A program made the position numbers and the translations under genes. From NCBI GenBank assembly GCA_003712055.1, contig RHLJ01000001.1, positions 744,001 through 808,000 of the forward strand: a stretch of DNA of 64,000 bases. Reading direction: 5' to 3'. Source of the DNA: Balneola sp. Its GTDB lineage: Bacteria > Bacteroidota > Rhodothermia > Balneolales > Balneolaceae. Shown in pieces: positions 34,241 through 43,709 of the stretch (position 1 is its first letter; the number at the start of each line of letters is the position of its first letter). Below the pieces are notes generated by a model. That model was not told the DNA's origin. It made no database searches and saw only the letters and a list, made by a program, of their open reading frames with translations.

Positions 34241-36085
34241 TCAATCTTTTTCAAATATCATTTTCTCAGTCCATTCGGGCTGGTCTGATTTCACAAAAAC
34301 ATACTCACCAATCACCAGATAATCCATCTCTGTATTCATAAAACATCGGTAAGCATCCTCCGGAGTACAGACAATGGGCTCACCCCTTACATTAAAGCTG
34401 GTATTAACCACCATTCCAAAACCACTCAGCTTTTTGAATTCGGAAATTAGCTTCCAGTATCTGGGATTAGTCTCTTTATGTACCGTCTGAATTCTAGCTG
34501 AAAAATCTATATGAGTAACAGCAGGAAAATCTGATCTCTTCACAGCAAGCTTTTCTCGAAGTGGTAATTCGTTGTAGTTGCCTGGTAACTCGGCTCTATA
34601 TTTCTCCCTTACAGGTTGAACGAGTAGCATGTATGGAGAGTCAGAATCAAGCTCGAAGTACTCTGATGCATCTTCTGCTAACACAGAAGGAGCAAATGGC
34701 CGAAATGACTCCCGGTATTTAATCTTCAGATTCAGCTTCTTCTGCATATCCATTCTTCGTGGATCAGCAATAATACTCCTGCCGCCTAGTGCTCTTGGGC
34801 CAAATTCCATTGCCCCTTGAAACCATCCTATTACATTTCCTTCATCCAATAATTCCGCCACTTTAGGATAGAGATCTCCCTCATCATATTTCTTTGAAAC
34901 AGGCTTAAACTTTTTGAGCGAGCGTTCAATATCAATGGAGTAAAATTCCGGGCCCAGTAAAGCACCCTGCATAGAATCAGGAGCTTCAGGGTTACGATCT
35001 TTTTCGAAATAAATGTGTTGCGCTGCTAACGCTGCACCTACAGCTCCTCCTGCATCCCCTGCTGCTGGTTGGATATATACTTCTTTGAAGATTCCCTCAT
35101 TTTGAAGCTTACCATTAGCCACACAGTTAAGTGCTACTCCTCCTGCCATACAAATAGCATCGCATCCAGTAAGTTCTTTTGCGTGCGCAGCCATTTTAAT
35201 AACTATTTCTTCGGTTACTTGTTGAATGGCCAGTGCCAGATCTGCTTCATGTTGCAGAAGTTCTGACTCCCCTTCCCTTTTTGGAAACCCAAATAACGTC
35301 TCCCATTTTTTATCATTCACCATTCTTAATCCGGTAGCATAGCTAAAGTAATCCTGGTTTAGCCAAATAGAACCATCATCCCTAATATCCACAAGCTCGC
35401 TCTTTATTTTGGTGATGTATTCTTCAATCAATGATGAATTGGGATTTCCATATGGAGCGAGCCCCATTAACTTATATTCACCGGAGTTCACCTTAAACCC
35501 TAGGAAGTAAGTAAACGCCGAATACAGCAATCCTAACGAGTGAGGAAACTGTAGCTCTTTTAAAATGGTGATCTCCTTTCCTTTTCCATGACTAATGGAA
35601 GCCGTTGCCCATTCTCCCACCCCATCAATAGTTAGAATAGCTGCTTCTTCAAACTTCGATGGATAAAACGCACTTGCTGCATGACTCAGGTGATGTTCGG
35701 GAAATAGAAGATTGACTTCCGATTTTTCATAGTCCCCTACTTTCTTCAACTCATCATAAATGAGCTTTTTTAGGAACATTTTCTCCTTCAACCATACAGG
35801 TATCGCAACAATAAATGATCTGATTCCTTTTGGAGCAAAGGAAAGATACGTCTCAAGTAAACGCTCAAACTTCAAGAACGGCTTATCATAAAAAACAATG
35901 GCATCCAGTTCATCAATGCTAAGTCCGGCTTCCTCTAAACAAAAAGTGACCGCATGAACAGGAAATTGCTCATCATGTTTTTTCCGTGTAAATCGTTCTT
36001 CCTGGGCGGCTGCAATAATTTTCCCATTCTGTACCAAACAGGCCGCTGAATCGTGATAAAAAGCTGAAATTCCAAGTATGTTCAT
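34241..36085 (-). CDS. NodU/CmcH-family O-carbamoyltransferase
   Basis: 614 residues from the ATG at 36085 (MNILGISAFYHDSAACLV, the exact family start); the longer frame to 36127 is not needed. The N-terminal Kae1/TsaD-like domain holds the metal histidines EHHLSHAASAFYPS (His131, His132, His135) that bind carbamoyl adenylate; the C-terminal domain carries GWFQGAMEFGPRALGGRSIIADPR and VNTSFNVRGEPIVCTPEDA. It makes carbamoyl-AMP from carbamoyl phosphate and ATP and passes the group to a hydroxyl on an unknown acceptor, probably a polysaccharide or secondary metabolite. First gene of the trio with DUF5989/SxtK-like and SxtJ. Confidence 0.92.
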   Translation of the reverse strand: MNILGISAFYHDSAACLVQNGKIIAAAQEERFTRKKHDEQFPVHAVTFCLEEAGLSIDELDAIVFYDKPFLKFERLLETYLSFAPKGIRSFIVAIPVWLKEKMFLKKLIYDELKKVGDYEKSEVNLLFPEHHLSHAASAFYPSKFEEAAILTIDGVGEWATASISHGKGKEITILKELQFPHSLGLLYSAFTYFLGFKVNSGEYKLMGLAPYGNPNSSLIEEYITKIKSELVDIRDDGSIWLNQDYFSYATGLRMVNDKKWETLFGFPKREGESELLQHEADLALAIQQVTEEIVIKMAAHAKELTGCDAICMAGGVALNCVANGKLQNEGIFKEVYIQPAAGDAGGAVGAALAAQHIYFEKDRNPEAPDSMQGALLGPEFYSIDIERSLKKFKPVSKKYDEGDLYPKVAELLDEGNVIGWFQGAMEFGPRALGGRSIIADPRRMDMQKKLNLKIKYRESFRPFAPSVLAEDASEYFELDSDSPYMLLVQPVREKYRAELPGNYNELPLREKLAVKRSDFPAVTHIDFSARIQTVHKETNPRYWKLISEFKKLSGFGMVVNTSFNVRGEPIVCTPEDAYRCFMNTEMDYLVIGEYVFVKSDQPEWTEKMIFEKD

Positions 36086-36189
36086 AGAAGCGCAAAAGAT
36101 ACTAAAACCCTGCTTCATGCCAATCACTTTGTTTCATGACTCCCTTGGGTTTCTTACCTTCTTGCTCATTATCATCTCAGTTTGTTTCC

Positions 36190-37071
36190 ATGATTACCTC
36201 AATGACAGGCTTCGGGCGAGGTGAGGCCGCTGACAACGGACTCAACGCCACAGTTGAAATTAAATCTCTCAATAGCCGCTATTTAGATATTTCTACAAGA
36301 TTACCTCAACGACTCCAACATATGGAGCTGGAATTAAAAGAACTTATTCAGAAATCGGTAAATCGGGGAAAACTAAATGTGATTGTTAACCTTGCTACTC
36401 AGGAAACGCATGTTCCCTCCATCGAAGTAGATACGAAAAAAGCAAAGGCATACGCCGATTTACTAAACAAATTAAGAGAAGCTGCTGGTATCAGAGAACC
36501 TCTTGAACTGAAAAGCATAACTAGTTTTGGAGACGTATTTATAACTCAAGAAGAAGACGAATCTTCTCTAAAACATAAATGGGAACTTGTTAAACAGGCT
36601 ACAAAGCTTGCTATCCAGAACCTCGAGGAAATGCGCTCACAGGAAGGTGCTCAACTTAAACAAGATTTGATGGAGCGAATCCAATCCATCGATGAAGCAC
36701 TTAGTGAAATACAATCTATAACAGACGGACGTAGCCAGGAAGTTCGAAAAAAACTTCACGACCGAATTAAGCAATTGATTGATGACGACTCTATTGACGA
36801 AGAAAGACTAGAAATGGAAGTGGTTATCATGGCTGATAAAATGGATATCACAGAAGAAACTGTGCGACTTAAAGCGCATTTAAAATTCTTTATTGAAGCT
36901 ATTGAACAACCGGAACCGGCTGGTCGAAGATTGAATTTTCTAACACAGGAAATCAACAGAGAACTCAATACCATTGGTTCAAAAGCTAATGATTCAGAAA
37001 TTGCTCATCATGTAGTAAAAGCAAAAGAAATGCTTGAGCAAATTCGAGAACAGGTTCAAAACGTAGAATAA
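36190..37071 (+). CDS. yicC: YicC family endoribonuclease
   Basis: 293 residues from the ATG at 36190 (MITSMTGFGRGEA, the family's first residues). The YicC N-terminal domain (VEIKSLNSRYLDISTRLP) and the C-terminal DUF1732 domain (LEMEVVIMADKMDITEETVRLKAHL ... GRRLNFLTQEINRELNTIGSKAND) are complete. YicC-type proteins have been reported as RNases acting on small RNAs such as RyhB. First gene of the widely conserved yicC-gmk-rpoZ-coaBC block. Confidence 0.92.
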   Translation: MITSMTGFGRGEAADNGLNATVEIKSLNSRYLDISTRLPQRLQHMELELKELIQKSVNRGKLNVIVNLATQETHVPSIEVDTKKAKAYADLLNKLREAAGIREPLELKSITSFGDVFITQEEDESSLKHKWELVKQATKLAIQNLEEMRSQEGAQLKQDLMERIQSIDEALSEIQSITDGRSQEVRKKLHDRIKQLIDDDSIDEERLEMEVVIMADKMDITEETVRLKAHLKFFIEAIEQPEPAGRRLNFLTQEINRELNTIGSKANDSEIAHHVVKAKEMLEQIREQVQNVE

Positions 37072-37144
37072 TTAGTATTAAGAGTTGGGGTATGAGTTTT
37101 GATTAACGACTAAACTATTACTAAACTCACAAAACCCATATCTC

Positions 37145-37723
37145 ATGGCAATAAAAAAGGGTAAGATCATTATTCTTGTATCTCCAAGTGGTGGTGGCAA
37201 ATCAACCATTGCTAAACGCCTTTTTAATGATTTTGACCGTCTTAAGTTTTCAGTCTCTGCGACTACCCGTCCCCCTCGTGAGGGAGAAAAAGATGGGGTG
37301 CACTATCATTACCTTAGTCCGGAAAAATTCCAGGATCGTATCGAAGCAGGAGACTTTCTGGAATGGGAAGAATTTTATGGTGGGAAGAGGTATGGGACCT
37401 TACAATCAGAAGTTGATAAAAAGTTAGAATCAGGGTATTTTATTCTGCTTGATATCGAGGTAAAAGGAGCCCTAAATGTCAAAAAACTCTATGGCGATGA
37501 AGCATTGAGTTTGTTTATTGAACCTCCTTCTATTGAGATATTAAAGCAGCGCCTTAAAGCCCGGGGAACAGAGACTAAAGAAACCCTTAAACTCAGACTT
37601 GATCGCGCAAATAAAGAACTTACTTACGCACATCACTTTGATCGCGTAATCATTAATGACCATTTAGATACAGCTTATAACGAAGTAAAACAGGCTGTTT
37701 CTGAATTTATGAACAAGACATAA
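37145..37723 (+). CDS. gmk: Guanylate kinase
   Basis: 192 residues. Phosphorylates GMP to GDP. P-loop VSPSGGGKSTI near residue 12, GMP-binding SVSATTRPPREGEKDGVHYHYLS, and ILLDIEVKGALNVKK. The lid and the arginine-rich ATP site (LKQRLKARGTE ... LRLDRANKEL) are intact. Lies between yicC and rpoZ on one transcript. Confidence 0.95.
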   Translation: MAIKKGKIIILVSPSGGGKSTIAKRLFNDFDRLKFSVSATTRPPREGEKDGVHYHYLSPEKFQDRIEAGDFLEWEEFYGGKRYGTLQSEVDKKLESGYFILLDIEVKGALNVKKLYGDEALSLFIEPPSIEILKQRLKARGTETKETLKLRLDRANKELTYAHHFDRVIINDHLDTAYNEVKQAVSEFMNKT

Positions 37724-37728
37724 ACATT

Positions 37729-38019
37729 ATGCCCATTCGCACTCTAGATATTGAAGGCTTAAAAAATGTAACTGGTAACAAATATGAGTTACTCGTAATA
37801 ATGGCGAAAAGAGCCCGCCAATTAGCCGCTCAGGAAAAACTTGAGTTAGATGAAAAACTCCAGTACTTCGAAGGATTTGAAGACGACGATGAGTTTTCTT
37901 TCAATGAAGAACAAGAGCAAATCTCAAAAGCATTTGAAAAGCTCCCTCATGCAGCTCAACGCGCTGTTACCGAAATGGAAGAAGATTCTATCTACTACCG
38001 TCGACCTGAAGCTGAATAA
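37729..38019 (+). CDS. rpoZ: RNA polymerase omega subunit
   Basis: 96 residues. The omega signature is NKYELLVIMAKRARQLAAQEK (about 17-37), with the acidic tail FEGFEDDDEFSFNEEQEQ seen in Bacteroidota-type omega proteins. It helps assemble RNA polymerase. Five bases after gmk and three before coaBC. Confidence 0.9.
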   Translation: MPIRTLDIEGLKNVTGNKYELLVIMAKRARQLAAQEKLELDEKLQYFEGFEDDDEFSFNEEQEQISKAFEKLPHAAQRAVTEMEEDSIYYRRPEAE

Positions 38020-38022
38020 TTT

Positions 38023-39213
38023 ATGCTCTCCGGTAAACGCATTATCTTAGGTGTAACCGGAGGAATTGCAGCTTATAAAGCTGTTTTTTTACTACGTGAA
38101 TTTCAAAAAGCGGGTGCTGAAGTTAGAGTTACAATGACTCCTTCTGCCATCCGCTTTGTTGGTTTAGAAACCTTTGCCTCTCTTTCTGGTCACGAAGTTG
38201 CTGTTGATATTTTTCCTGAAGACCAGGAGCAAGCTACCGAATGGACACGCCATATTAACTGGGGAGAATGGGCTGACTTATTTGTCATAGCTCCCTGCAC
38301 TGGAAATACTCTGGCCAAGATAGCTAATGGGATTTCAGACAATATGCTCACAGCTACCGTTCTTGCTGCACGCTCCCCCATCCTTATATGCCCTACCATG
38401 GATGGTGAGATGTATGAATCTCCATCAGTAACAAAAAACCTCAAAAAAGTAGAGGGTTTCGGATATCATATTTTGGAGCCGGAATCTGGTTTTCTAGCAA
38501 GTGGACTGGAAGGGAAAGGGAGGCTACCAGAGATTGACACTATTCTTGAAAAAACAAGCGCGATTATTGGCTCAATAAAGGGAGCTTTAGAAGGGAAAAA
38601 AGTTATCGTTACTGCCGGGCCAACCAGGGAATTCATAGATCCTGTACGTTTTATCTCTAATCCTAGCTCAGGAAAAATGGGATTTGCTATGGCAAAAGCG
38701 GCTCAGCGATTAGGAGCAGAAGTAATTTTAATCCATGGCCCTGTTCATTTAGAAAATCCTGAAGGGGTCGTATTACGAAGCATTGTATCTGCTGATGACT
38801 TATTTAAGGCTATACAACATGAAGCAGATGCTGATGTGATAATAATGGCGGCAGCTGTTTCTGATTTTACTCCGGCTCAAACATTCGGACATAAGGTAAA
38901 AAAAGACGCTGCTGAGGATGCTATTGAGCTGGCAAAAACTACAGACATCTTAGCCTGGCTTGGAGACAGAAAACCTGCTCATCAGACCTTGATCGGTTTT
39001 GCTATGGAAACAGAAGATCTAATTGAAAATGCTACCTCCAAGCTAAGTAAGAAAAAAGCTGATTGGGTTATCGCAAATTCGCTGGCAAAAGAAGATTCCG
39101 GCTTTGAATCAGATACCAATCACATTCATGTTATCAGCAAGGATGATGTTTCCGAATTTAAAGGAAGTAAAGAAGAGGTAGCAGAACGAGCACTAAAACT
39201 TATTTTCGGTTAA
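38023..39213 (+). CDS. coaBC: Bifunctional phosphopantothenoylcysteine decarboxylase/ligase
   Basis: 396 residues. The N-terminal CoaC flavoprotein domain ([17 protein letters not shown], catalytic His in [16 protein letters not shown], then [12 protein letters not shown]) is followed by the CoaB ligase domain ([33 protein letters not shown]). Together they turn 4'-phosphopantothenate and cysteine into 4'-phosphopantetheine for coenzyme A. The stop overlaps by 14 bases the 3' end of the convergent gene. Confidence 0.94.
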   Translation: MLSGKRIILGVTGGIAAYKAVFLLREFQKAGAEVRVTMTPSAIRFVGLETFASLSGHEVAVDIFPEDQEQATEWTRHINWGEWADLFVIAPCTGNTLAKIANGISDNMLTATVLAARSPILICPTMDGEMYESPSVTKNLKKVEGFGYHILEPESGFLASGLEGKGRLPEIDTILEKTSAIIGSIKGALEGKKVIVTAGPTREFIDPVRFISNPSSGKMGFAMAKAAQRLGAEVILIHGPVHLENPEGVVLRSIVSADDLFKAIQHEADADVIIMAAAVSDFTPAQTFGHKVKKDAAEDAIELAKTTDILAWLGDRKPAHQTLIGFAMETEDLIENATSKLSKKKADWVIANSLAKEDSGFESDTNHIHVISKDDVSEFKGSKEEVAERALKLIFG

Positions 39214-40432
39214 TCGTCCGGAGAACTCCCCCAAAACCAACTGAGAAATACCAAACTCCTCCATCGAGTGTTTCATATTGTTTCTCCCAGCCTAATTCTT
39301 TGTACCCAACTCTAAACCTTAGAATAGTACCCTCAAAAGTACCTTTTGCTAATGTATAATGATCAAAATTCACACCTACCCCGTAATTAAAGGTATGCCC
39401 CAAACCATATCTTACATCAGATCTGGTACCAATATCAGCCCGGTCTAAATCTCCGGTACTAGGAGTAATACCGGAAATACCACCACTTACGAAAGGAGTT
39501 ATTAATACCCTCCTCATTGGCAAAAGTTGGTAGCCTAATAAGAGATCAGCAAAATATGAATCTGCCCGGTCTCCTTTTTCCCAATCGTATTCTCCCCTGA
39601 TAAATCGATCATTCCTGATAGTCCCTAAGCCTAGGTCCATCGAAAAAGCCAACAGAATATTATCCCGGTAATATTCGAAAGTCATATTTATATCGAAATT
39701 AGGGGAATATTCCTTTCCCAACCCAGCGGTGTAATCGTTATACCCTAAGCCCAAGAAAAACCCCCATGCATGTCTCGAAAAAGTATACACTTCTCTGACA
39801 TAGCTCCCTATATATTCTGAGTACTTACTCTCAGGATATTTCTCGAGGAAAAAATCGGCCTCTCTGTTTATTGCTTGTTGCTCTTCTTCGTAATTCTCTA
39901 AATCAATCAGCTCTTTATTAAGGGTTAGCCTTAGAACTTCTTTTTCCTCTTTGCTTAGATTTGAATTATTAACTCTATCAACTAATAGCTTTTTGTTCTC
40001 TAGGCTGAGTGAGAACAAATCGTCAAAAAAATAATCCACAAAGGTTAATGGGCTTCTCTGAGGATGATAAAAATAGAGTAAGGGAGAAAAGTAACCGTTG
40101 CTATCCAGTCGATTCAATACCAAACTGACTACGCTGTCATAATCCGAAACCCAAAAGCTCACTAAGAGCCTTTCATAAACTGAAAAGACTGTTACTGAAT
40201 CCTGAAAAGTACGTTCAGCATACTCAACTATATCCCCTGCTTTTTGGAAGTCCCCGTTTTCGAGGTTATTGAGTAACAATTTTCTTGCTTTGAGAACTAA
40301 TATTTCATTAGTATCCCCTACATTTTTAATTTCATCTTCGATGGTCTCCTGGGCAACTACATGGTACATACTGCCTTCAAAGACATTCAAAATCGATAAA
40401 AAAAGTATTATTGGAATAAGTTTTGACCGCAA
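39200..40432 (-). CDS. Outer-membrane beta-barrel-like protein with helical N-terminal domain
   Basis: About 410 residues. The only start before the signal-like stretch (KLIPIILFLSILNVF) is a TTG at 40432, so the N-terminus is uncertain. Residues about 35-205 are helical and TPR-like (ARKLLLNNLENGDFQKAGDIVEYAERTF, VNNSNLSKEEKEVLRLTLNKELI). From about 215 alternating strands with aromatic girdles (FFLGLGYNDYTAGLG, FDINMTFEYYRDNILLAFSMDLGLG, YFADLLLGYQLLPM, FNYGVGVNFDHYTLA, ILRFRVGYKELGW, VWYFSVGFGGVLR) predict a small barrel. Function unknown. It overlaps the coaBC end. Confidence 0.72.
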   Translation of the reverse strand: MRSKLIPIILFLSILNVFEGSMYHVVAQETIEDEIKNVGDTNEILVLKARKLLLNNLENGDFQKAGDIVEYAERTFQDSVTVFSVYERLLVSFWVSDYDSVVSLVLNRLDSNGYFSPLLYFYHPQRSPLTFVDYFFDDLFSLSLENKKLLVDRVNNSNLSKEEKEVLRLTLNKELIDLENYEEEQQAINREADFFLEKYPESKYSEYIGSYVREVYTFSRHAWGFFLGLGYNDYTAGLGKEYSPNFDINMTFEYYRDNILLAFSMDLGLGTIRNDRFIRGEYDWEKGDRADSYFADLLLGYQLLPMRRVLITPFVSGGISGITPSTGDLDRADIGTRSDVRYGLGHTFNYGVGVNFDHYTLAKGTFEGTILRFRVGYKELGWEKQYETLDGGVWYFSVGFGGVLRTINRK

Positions 40433-40482
40433 GCTATTATCGGTTTACTTCGATTTTCAAAAGTTCGTGAAGATAGTTCATT

Positions 40483-40908
40483 ATGGATCAGAATAGGAAA
40501 AAAGTATCTATCGTCTTATTGGCTTTTTGTTGTCTAATTGCTGCGGTTATTCTAGCCTATACCCCTACCTATGTTCCAGTATCTGTCAACACAGAAGCAG
40601 AATTGGATTCCTTAATTCAACTTTCATTCGAGGATGCTAATTTACTGCGTGGCCAAATACGAACTTATAACGTTGAAATTGACACTTCTTTCACCAGAAA
40701 AGTATACCGGGTAGAAGTTCCCCCGGAGTTCTCTAAAACGAGCTTCCACCTGGATCTTCATCATCGGGTATTTCCCTTTGGTTTAAACACCCCCACTACG
40801 GTAGTATTCCCTGAGGAAGACATGAATATTTATATTGAACATAAAGGCACTGTGTTTAGAACTATCAGACTGGTTACAGGAACTTCTTCATCAACTGGAA
40901 ATGGGTAA
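40483..40908 (+). CDS. Unknown membrane-anchored protein coupled to a lipase
   Basis: 141 residues. N-terminal membrane helix (VSIVLLAFCCLIAAVILAY) and about 110 periplasmic residues of beta character (LRGQIRTYNVEIDTSFTRKVYRVEVP, FHLDLHHRVFPFG, DMNIYIEHKGTVFRTIRLV). The stop and the next ATG overlap by one base (TAATG), so it is translated with the lipase. It may be a helper or membrane receptor for it; no family recognised. Confidence 0.68.
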   Translation: MDQNRKKVSIVLLAFCCLIAAVILAYTPTYVPVSVNTEAELDSLIQLSFEDANLLRGQIRTYNVEIDTSFTRKVYRVEVPPEFSKTSFHLDLHHRVFPFGLNTPTTVVFPEEDMNIYIEHKGTVFRTIRLVTGTSSSTGNG

Positions 40909-41762
40909 TGGCTGAAAACAAGGTATTACTAAAAAGGCTTGTTCTAGAAGAATTTCCTCAACCGGAAATCATACAAACTCAGTATCCTATTTTTCTTTGC
41001 CATGGTTTTGGAGCCATTGGTTCATTGGTAAAACCATCTCCCCTTCATGATCCTTGTATGTTGATGAGAGAACATGGCCTTGTTGCATTTGCTCCCAATG
41101 TTGTGCCTTATGCCCCAATCGAAACAAGAGCGAGGAACTGGGTTCGCTTGATAACGCAAATCTGCGAGACGTATAATTTTGAAAAAGTAAATGTTATCGC
41201 TCATAGCATGGGTGGATTAGATATGCGCCATGCACTCTGCCACCTTGATATTCATGAAAGAGTGGCTTCTTTAACTACTATTGCTACCCCCCATAGAGGT
41301 ACTTATTTGGCAAACCTGGTTTTGAAAACCCCGGAAGTTATCACTGAAAAAATCGGAGATATTGTTGATTGGTTTGGAAACAACGTCTACCCTCTCGAAA
41401 AAAGTGAGGTACTAAACTCTGTAGAGCAATTGTGTTTGGATTATGTGCAAACCAGTTTCAACCCGGAAAACCCAAACCTGGAAAATTTCCCGTACTTCTC
41501 ATACAGTGCCGCTGTAGGTAAGGGAACAAATTACTCTTTGAACCCAGTCTTCATTTTTCAGAATACTCAGATCTTTGGGCAGGAAAACATCAACGATTCT
41601 TTCGTTTCTGTTGAAAGTTCAAAATGGGGGACTCACCTCGGTACGGTGAATCTGTCTCACATGAATCAGATAAATGTTCAGGTAGTTGGAAAAGAAGCCA
41701 AATCCAGGTACTACGATCTTTGGATAGGTTCAGTGAAGAAGCTTGCTGAGATGGGTTTTTAG
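40908..41762 (+). CDS. Triacylglycerol lipase-like alpha/beta hydrolase
   Basis: 284 residues. The oxyanion region is LCHGFGAIGS (31-40) and the nucleophile elbow VIAHSMGGLDMR places Ser100 as catalytic; TIATPHRGTYLANL is the conserved lipase strand, and the likely histidine is in VNLSHMNQINV. No signal peptide is visible, so it is probably cytoplasmic or exported with the membrane-anchored protein encoded upstream. Similar to Pseudomonas/Burkholderia family I lipases, but the foldase and the calcium Asp pair are not evident. Confidence 0.82.
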   Translation: MAENKVLLKRLVLEEFPQPEIIQTQYPIFLCHGFGAIGSLVKPSPLHDPCMLMREHGLVAFAPNVVPYAPIETRARNWVRLITQICETYNFEKVNVIAHSMGGLDMRHALCHLDIHERVASLTTIATPHRGTYLANLVLKTPEVITEKIGDIVDWFGNNVYPLEKSEVLNSVEQLCLDYVQTSFNPENPNLENFPYFSYSAAVGKGTNYSLNPVFIFQNTQIFGQENINDSFVSVESSKWGTHLGTVNLSHMNQINVQVVGKEAKSRYYDLWIGSVKKLAEMGF

Positions 41763-41763
41763 A

Positions 41764-42777
41764 TTATTCGATGGTACAGCCGCCAGTAAATCCATCCGCT
41801 GAAAAAGTAGTTCTAAAACTTCCAAACCTGTTTTCATAAAGGGCTCGTAGTTCTAACGTGTGATCTCCGGAACGCTTAGGGCTGCAGTATTCCAAAACAT
41901 AGAATGATTGAGATTCACTCTGTACCTTCTGAGCAACCTTTAGAAAGGTAGCATTCAAATCAAAAGAGTTTTCTGCCAATTCAAAACCATCTCTTCCTAT
42001 AGTTTTAAGTACGCTTTCGTCAATCTCATCCCCAAGACCAATTGTAAATACTGCATTATCACTACCAGCTTCATTAACTGCGTCTTGAGCTTCCCGTGTT
42101 GTTACACGACTAGCCTGGTCTGTTCCATCTGTAAAAATCACAACTGAACCAGCGGTTGAAATATTTGGATTCAATCTGGTTTCGACGAGACGGGAATTCA
42201 TAAGTGATAAACCTTGTACTACAGCACCATTTAAATTGGTAGAAACGTCATTACTTATATCTTCATCAATAGAACTAATTCCCTCATTTAGTTGAGCTAT
42301 TTCAGTAGTAAAAGGAACTAATAGATGAATTTCTTCTTCCCCATCAAACCAGTAAATAGCCATTTCTTTTGACCCATAGGTTTCATCTGTGATCGCAGGC
42401 ATTACTGAATTTATAAATGAGGTAGCAGCACTTTTTACGTTAGGTAATTCTGTATCTCTTAACACACTACCACTAAGGTCTAATAGTAAAATAGAAGAGA
42501 ACATAAACTCCCCTTCTTCTCTTTGTATCTGGGCCTGAGATTCCAACCTTGAGATCAAAGAGCCGTTTTCATAAATCTCAAAATCTTGAGGCTCCAACGT
42601 AGTAAACAGATGATCTTCACCCAGATCAACTTTAAAAAAGAGCCTGATTTGTGAAGGTATTTCCGACTTAGCCTGAATCAATTCAACTTCGAAGCGACTA
42701 TCCTCATCCTTTCCACACCCGGAAAAGGCAACCGCTATTGTTAATAGTGATATAGTGAGTAATTTTATTCTTTTCAT
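41764..42777 (-). CDS. VWA-domain lipoprotein
   Basis: 337 residues. Lipoprotein signal with lipobox AFSGC (Cys21). A leading beta domain (FEVELIQAKSEIPSQIRLFFKVD ... LEPQDFEIYENGSLISR) precedes a von Willebrand factor A domain with the MIDAS residues LLDLSGSVLRD and VVIFTDGTDQASR. The C-terminal CSPKRSGDHTLELRALYEN strand closes the fold. Such proteins bind protein ligands at the envelope through a metal ion. Convergent with the lipase gene (two bases apart). Confidence 0.87.
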   Translation of the reverse strand: MKRIKLLTISLLTIAVAFSGCGKDEDSRFEVELIQAKSEIPSQIRLFFKVDLGEDHLFTTLEPQDFEIYENGSLISRLESQAQIQREEGEFMFSSILLLDLSGSVLRDTELPNVKSAATSFINSVMPAITDETYGSKEMAIYWFDGEEEIHLLVPFTTEIAQLNEGISSIDEDISNDVSTNLNGAVVQGLSLMNSRLVETRLNPNISTAGSVVIFTDGTDQASRVTTREAQDAVNEAGSDNAVFTIGLGDEIDESVLKTIGRDGFELAENSFDLNATFLKVAQKVQSESQSFYVLEYCSPKRSGDHTLELRALYENRFGSFRTTFSADGFTGGCTIE

Positions 42778-42915
42778 ATCAAATGGATTCTCTCAAAGGC
42801 ACAAAATATTGAATCAACGTGATGATTGGTATTAGAATTAAGATTCATATGAATCAGCGCTAATTTAAATCATAAGATAAATTCTGAATGCGGGGTCTAC
42901 ATTAACTCTACATTC

Positions 42916-42946
42916 TTTGTTTTTAACTCGAATTACGTTCATTTTG
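42916..42946 (+). promoter_or_regulatory. Candidate Bacteroidota-type promoter
   Basis: TTTG at 42916-42919 and TCATTTTG at 42939-42946, 19 bases apart, resemble the Bacteroides-type -33 (TTTG) and -7 (TAnnTTTG) elements with one mismatch. The predicted start would leave a leader of only a few bases before the methyltransferase ATG at 42960. Confidence 0.35.
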
Positions 42947-42959
42947 TACTGGTAATTAT

Positions 42960-43709
42960 ATGAAAGAAAAACTGCAAGAATACGATCGGATAGCTGAAGC
43001 TTACAGAGACTCAAAGGGTCTCTCTTTTCGTACATATATCGAGGAATTCACCTTATTCCAACTCCTTGGTAATATAAAATCTTTGGATGTGCTGGATCTG
43101 GCCTGTGGTGAAGGGCATTATTCCAGAAAAATTAAACTTGCTGGAGCAAGATCTGTTCTTGGGGTAGATATTTCTTCGGAGATGATCGCACTTGCAAAAG
43201 ATCAGGAATTACTGCACCCCATTGGCTGTGAATACCTTTGTGCTAACGCGGCTAAATTACATACTACATTTAAAGTGGACATAATTACTGGTATGTATCT
43301 TCTTAACTATGCAAAAAGTGCTCAGGAACTTTTCCAGTTCTGTAAATCGGCCTACAATGCATTAAAACCAGGAGGGATATTTGTTGGTTTTAACGACAAC
43401 ATAAATGAGAACCCAAATTCGGCTCCTTCCTTTTTGAAATACGGGTTTGAAAAAACAACCCCTTCTCTTCAAAAAGAAGGTGACGTTGTCAGATACACCA
43501 TTACCAACGAAGATGGAACTACTTTTTCTATCGATAATTTCTTTCTAAGACCAGAGACCTATCAAAGGGCGTTTAAAAAAGCTGGCTTTATCGGATTCAG
43601 CTGGCACGGCCCGTATCTCGATCCAAAACAAAAAGAGAACTCCTTCTGGGATGATTTTATGGATTATAAACCTATTATTGGGTTTAGAGCAGTAAAACCT
43701 AATCGATGA
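42960..43709 (+). CDS. Class I SAM-dependent methyltransferase
   Basis: 249 residues. Motif I VLDLACGEGHYSRKI and the acidic end of strand 2 (VLGVDISSEMIALAK) bind S-adenosylmethionine; post-I strands VDIITGMYLLNYA and ALKPGGIFVGF follow. The N-terminus (YDRIAEAYRDSKGLSFRTYIEEF) is the usual small-molecule methyltransferase cap. Substrate unknown. It overlaps by four bases (ATGA) the NCS1 permease, hinting that the transported compound or a derivative is methylated. Confidence 0.86.
   Translation: MKEKLQEYDRIAEAYRDSKGLSFRTYIEEFTLFQLLGNIKSLDVLDLACGEGHYSRKIKLAGARSVLGVDISSEMIALAKDQELLHPIGCEYLCANAAKLHTTFKVDIITGMYLLNYAKSAQELFQFCKSAYNALKPGGIFVGFNDNINENPNSAPSFLKYGFEKTTPSLQKEGDVVRYTITNEDGTTFSIDNFFLRPETYQRAFKKAGFIGFSWHGPYLDPKQKENSFWDDFMDYKPIIGFRAVKPNR

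Noticed and set aside
33595-36085. A saxitoxin-type biosynthetic cluster
   Set aside because: Only the carbamoyltransferase trio is present; no SxtA-like polyketide synthase, amidinotransferase or Rieske oxygenases occur in the window.
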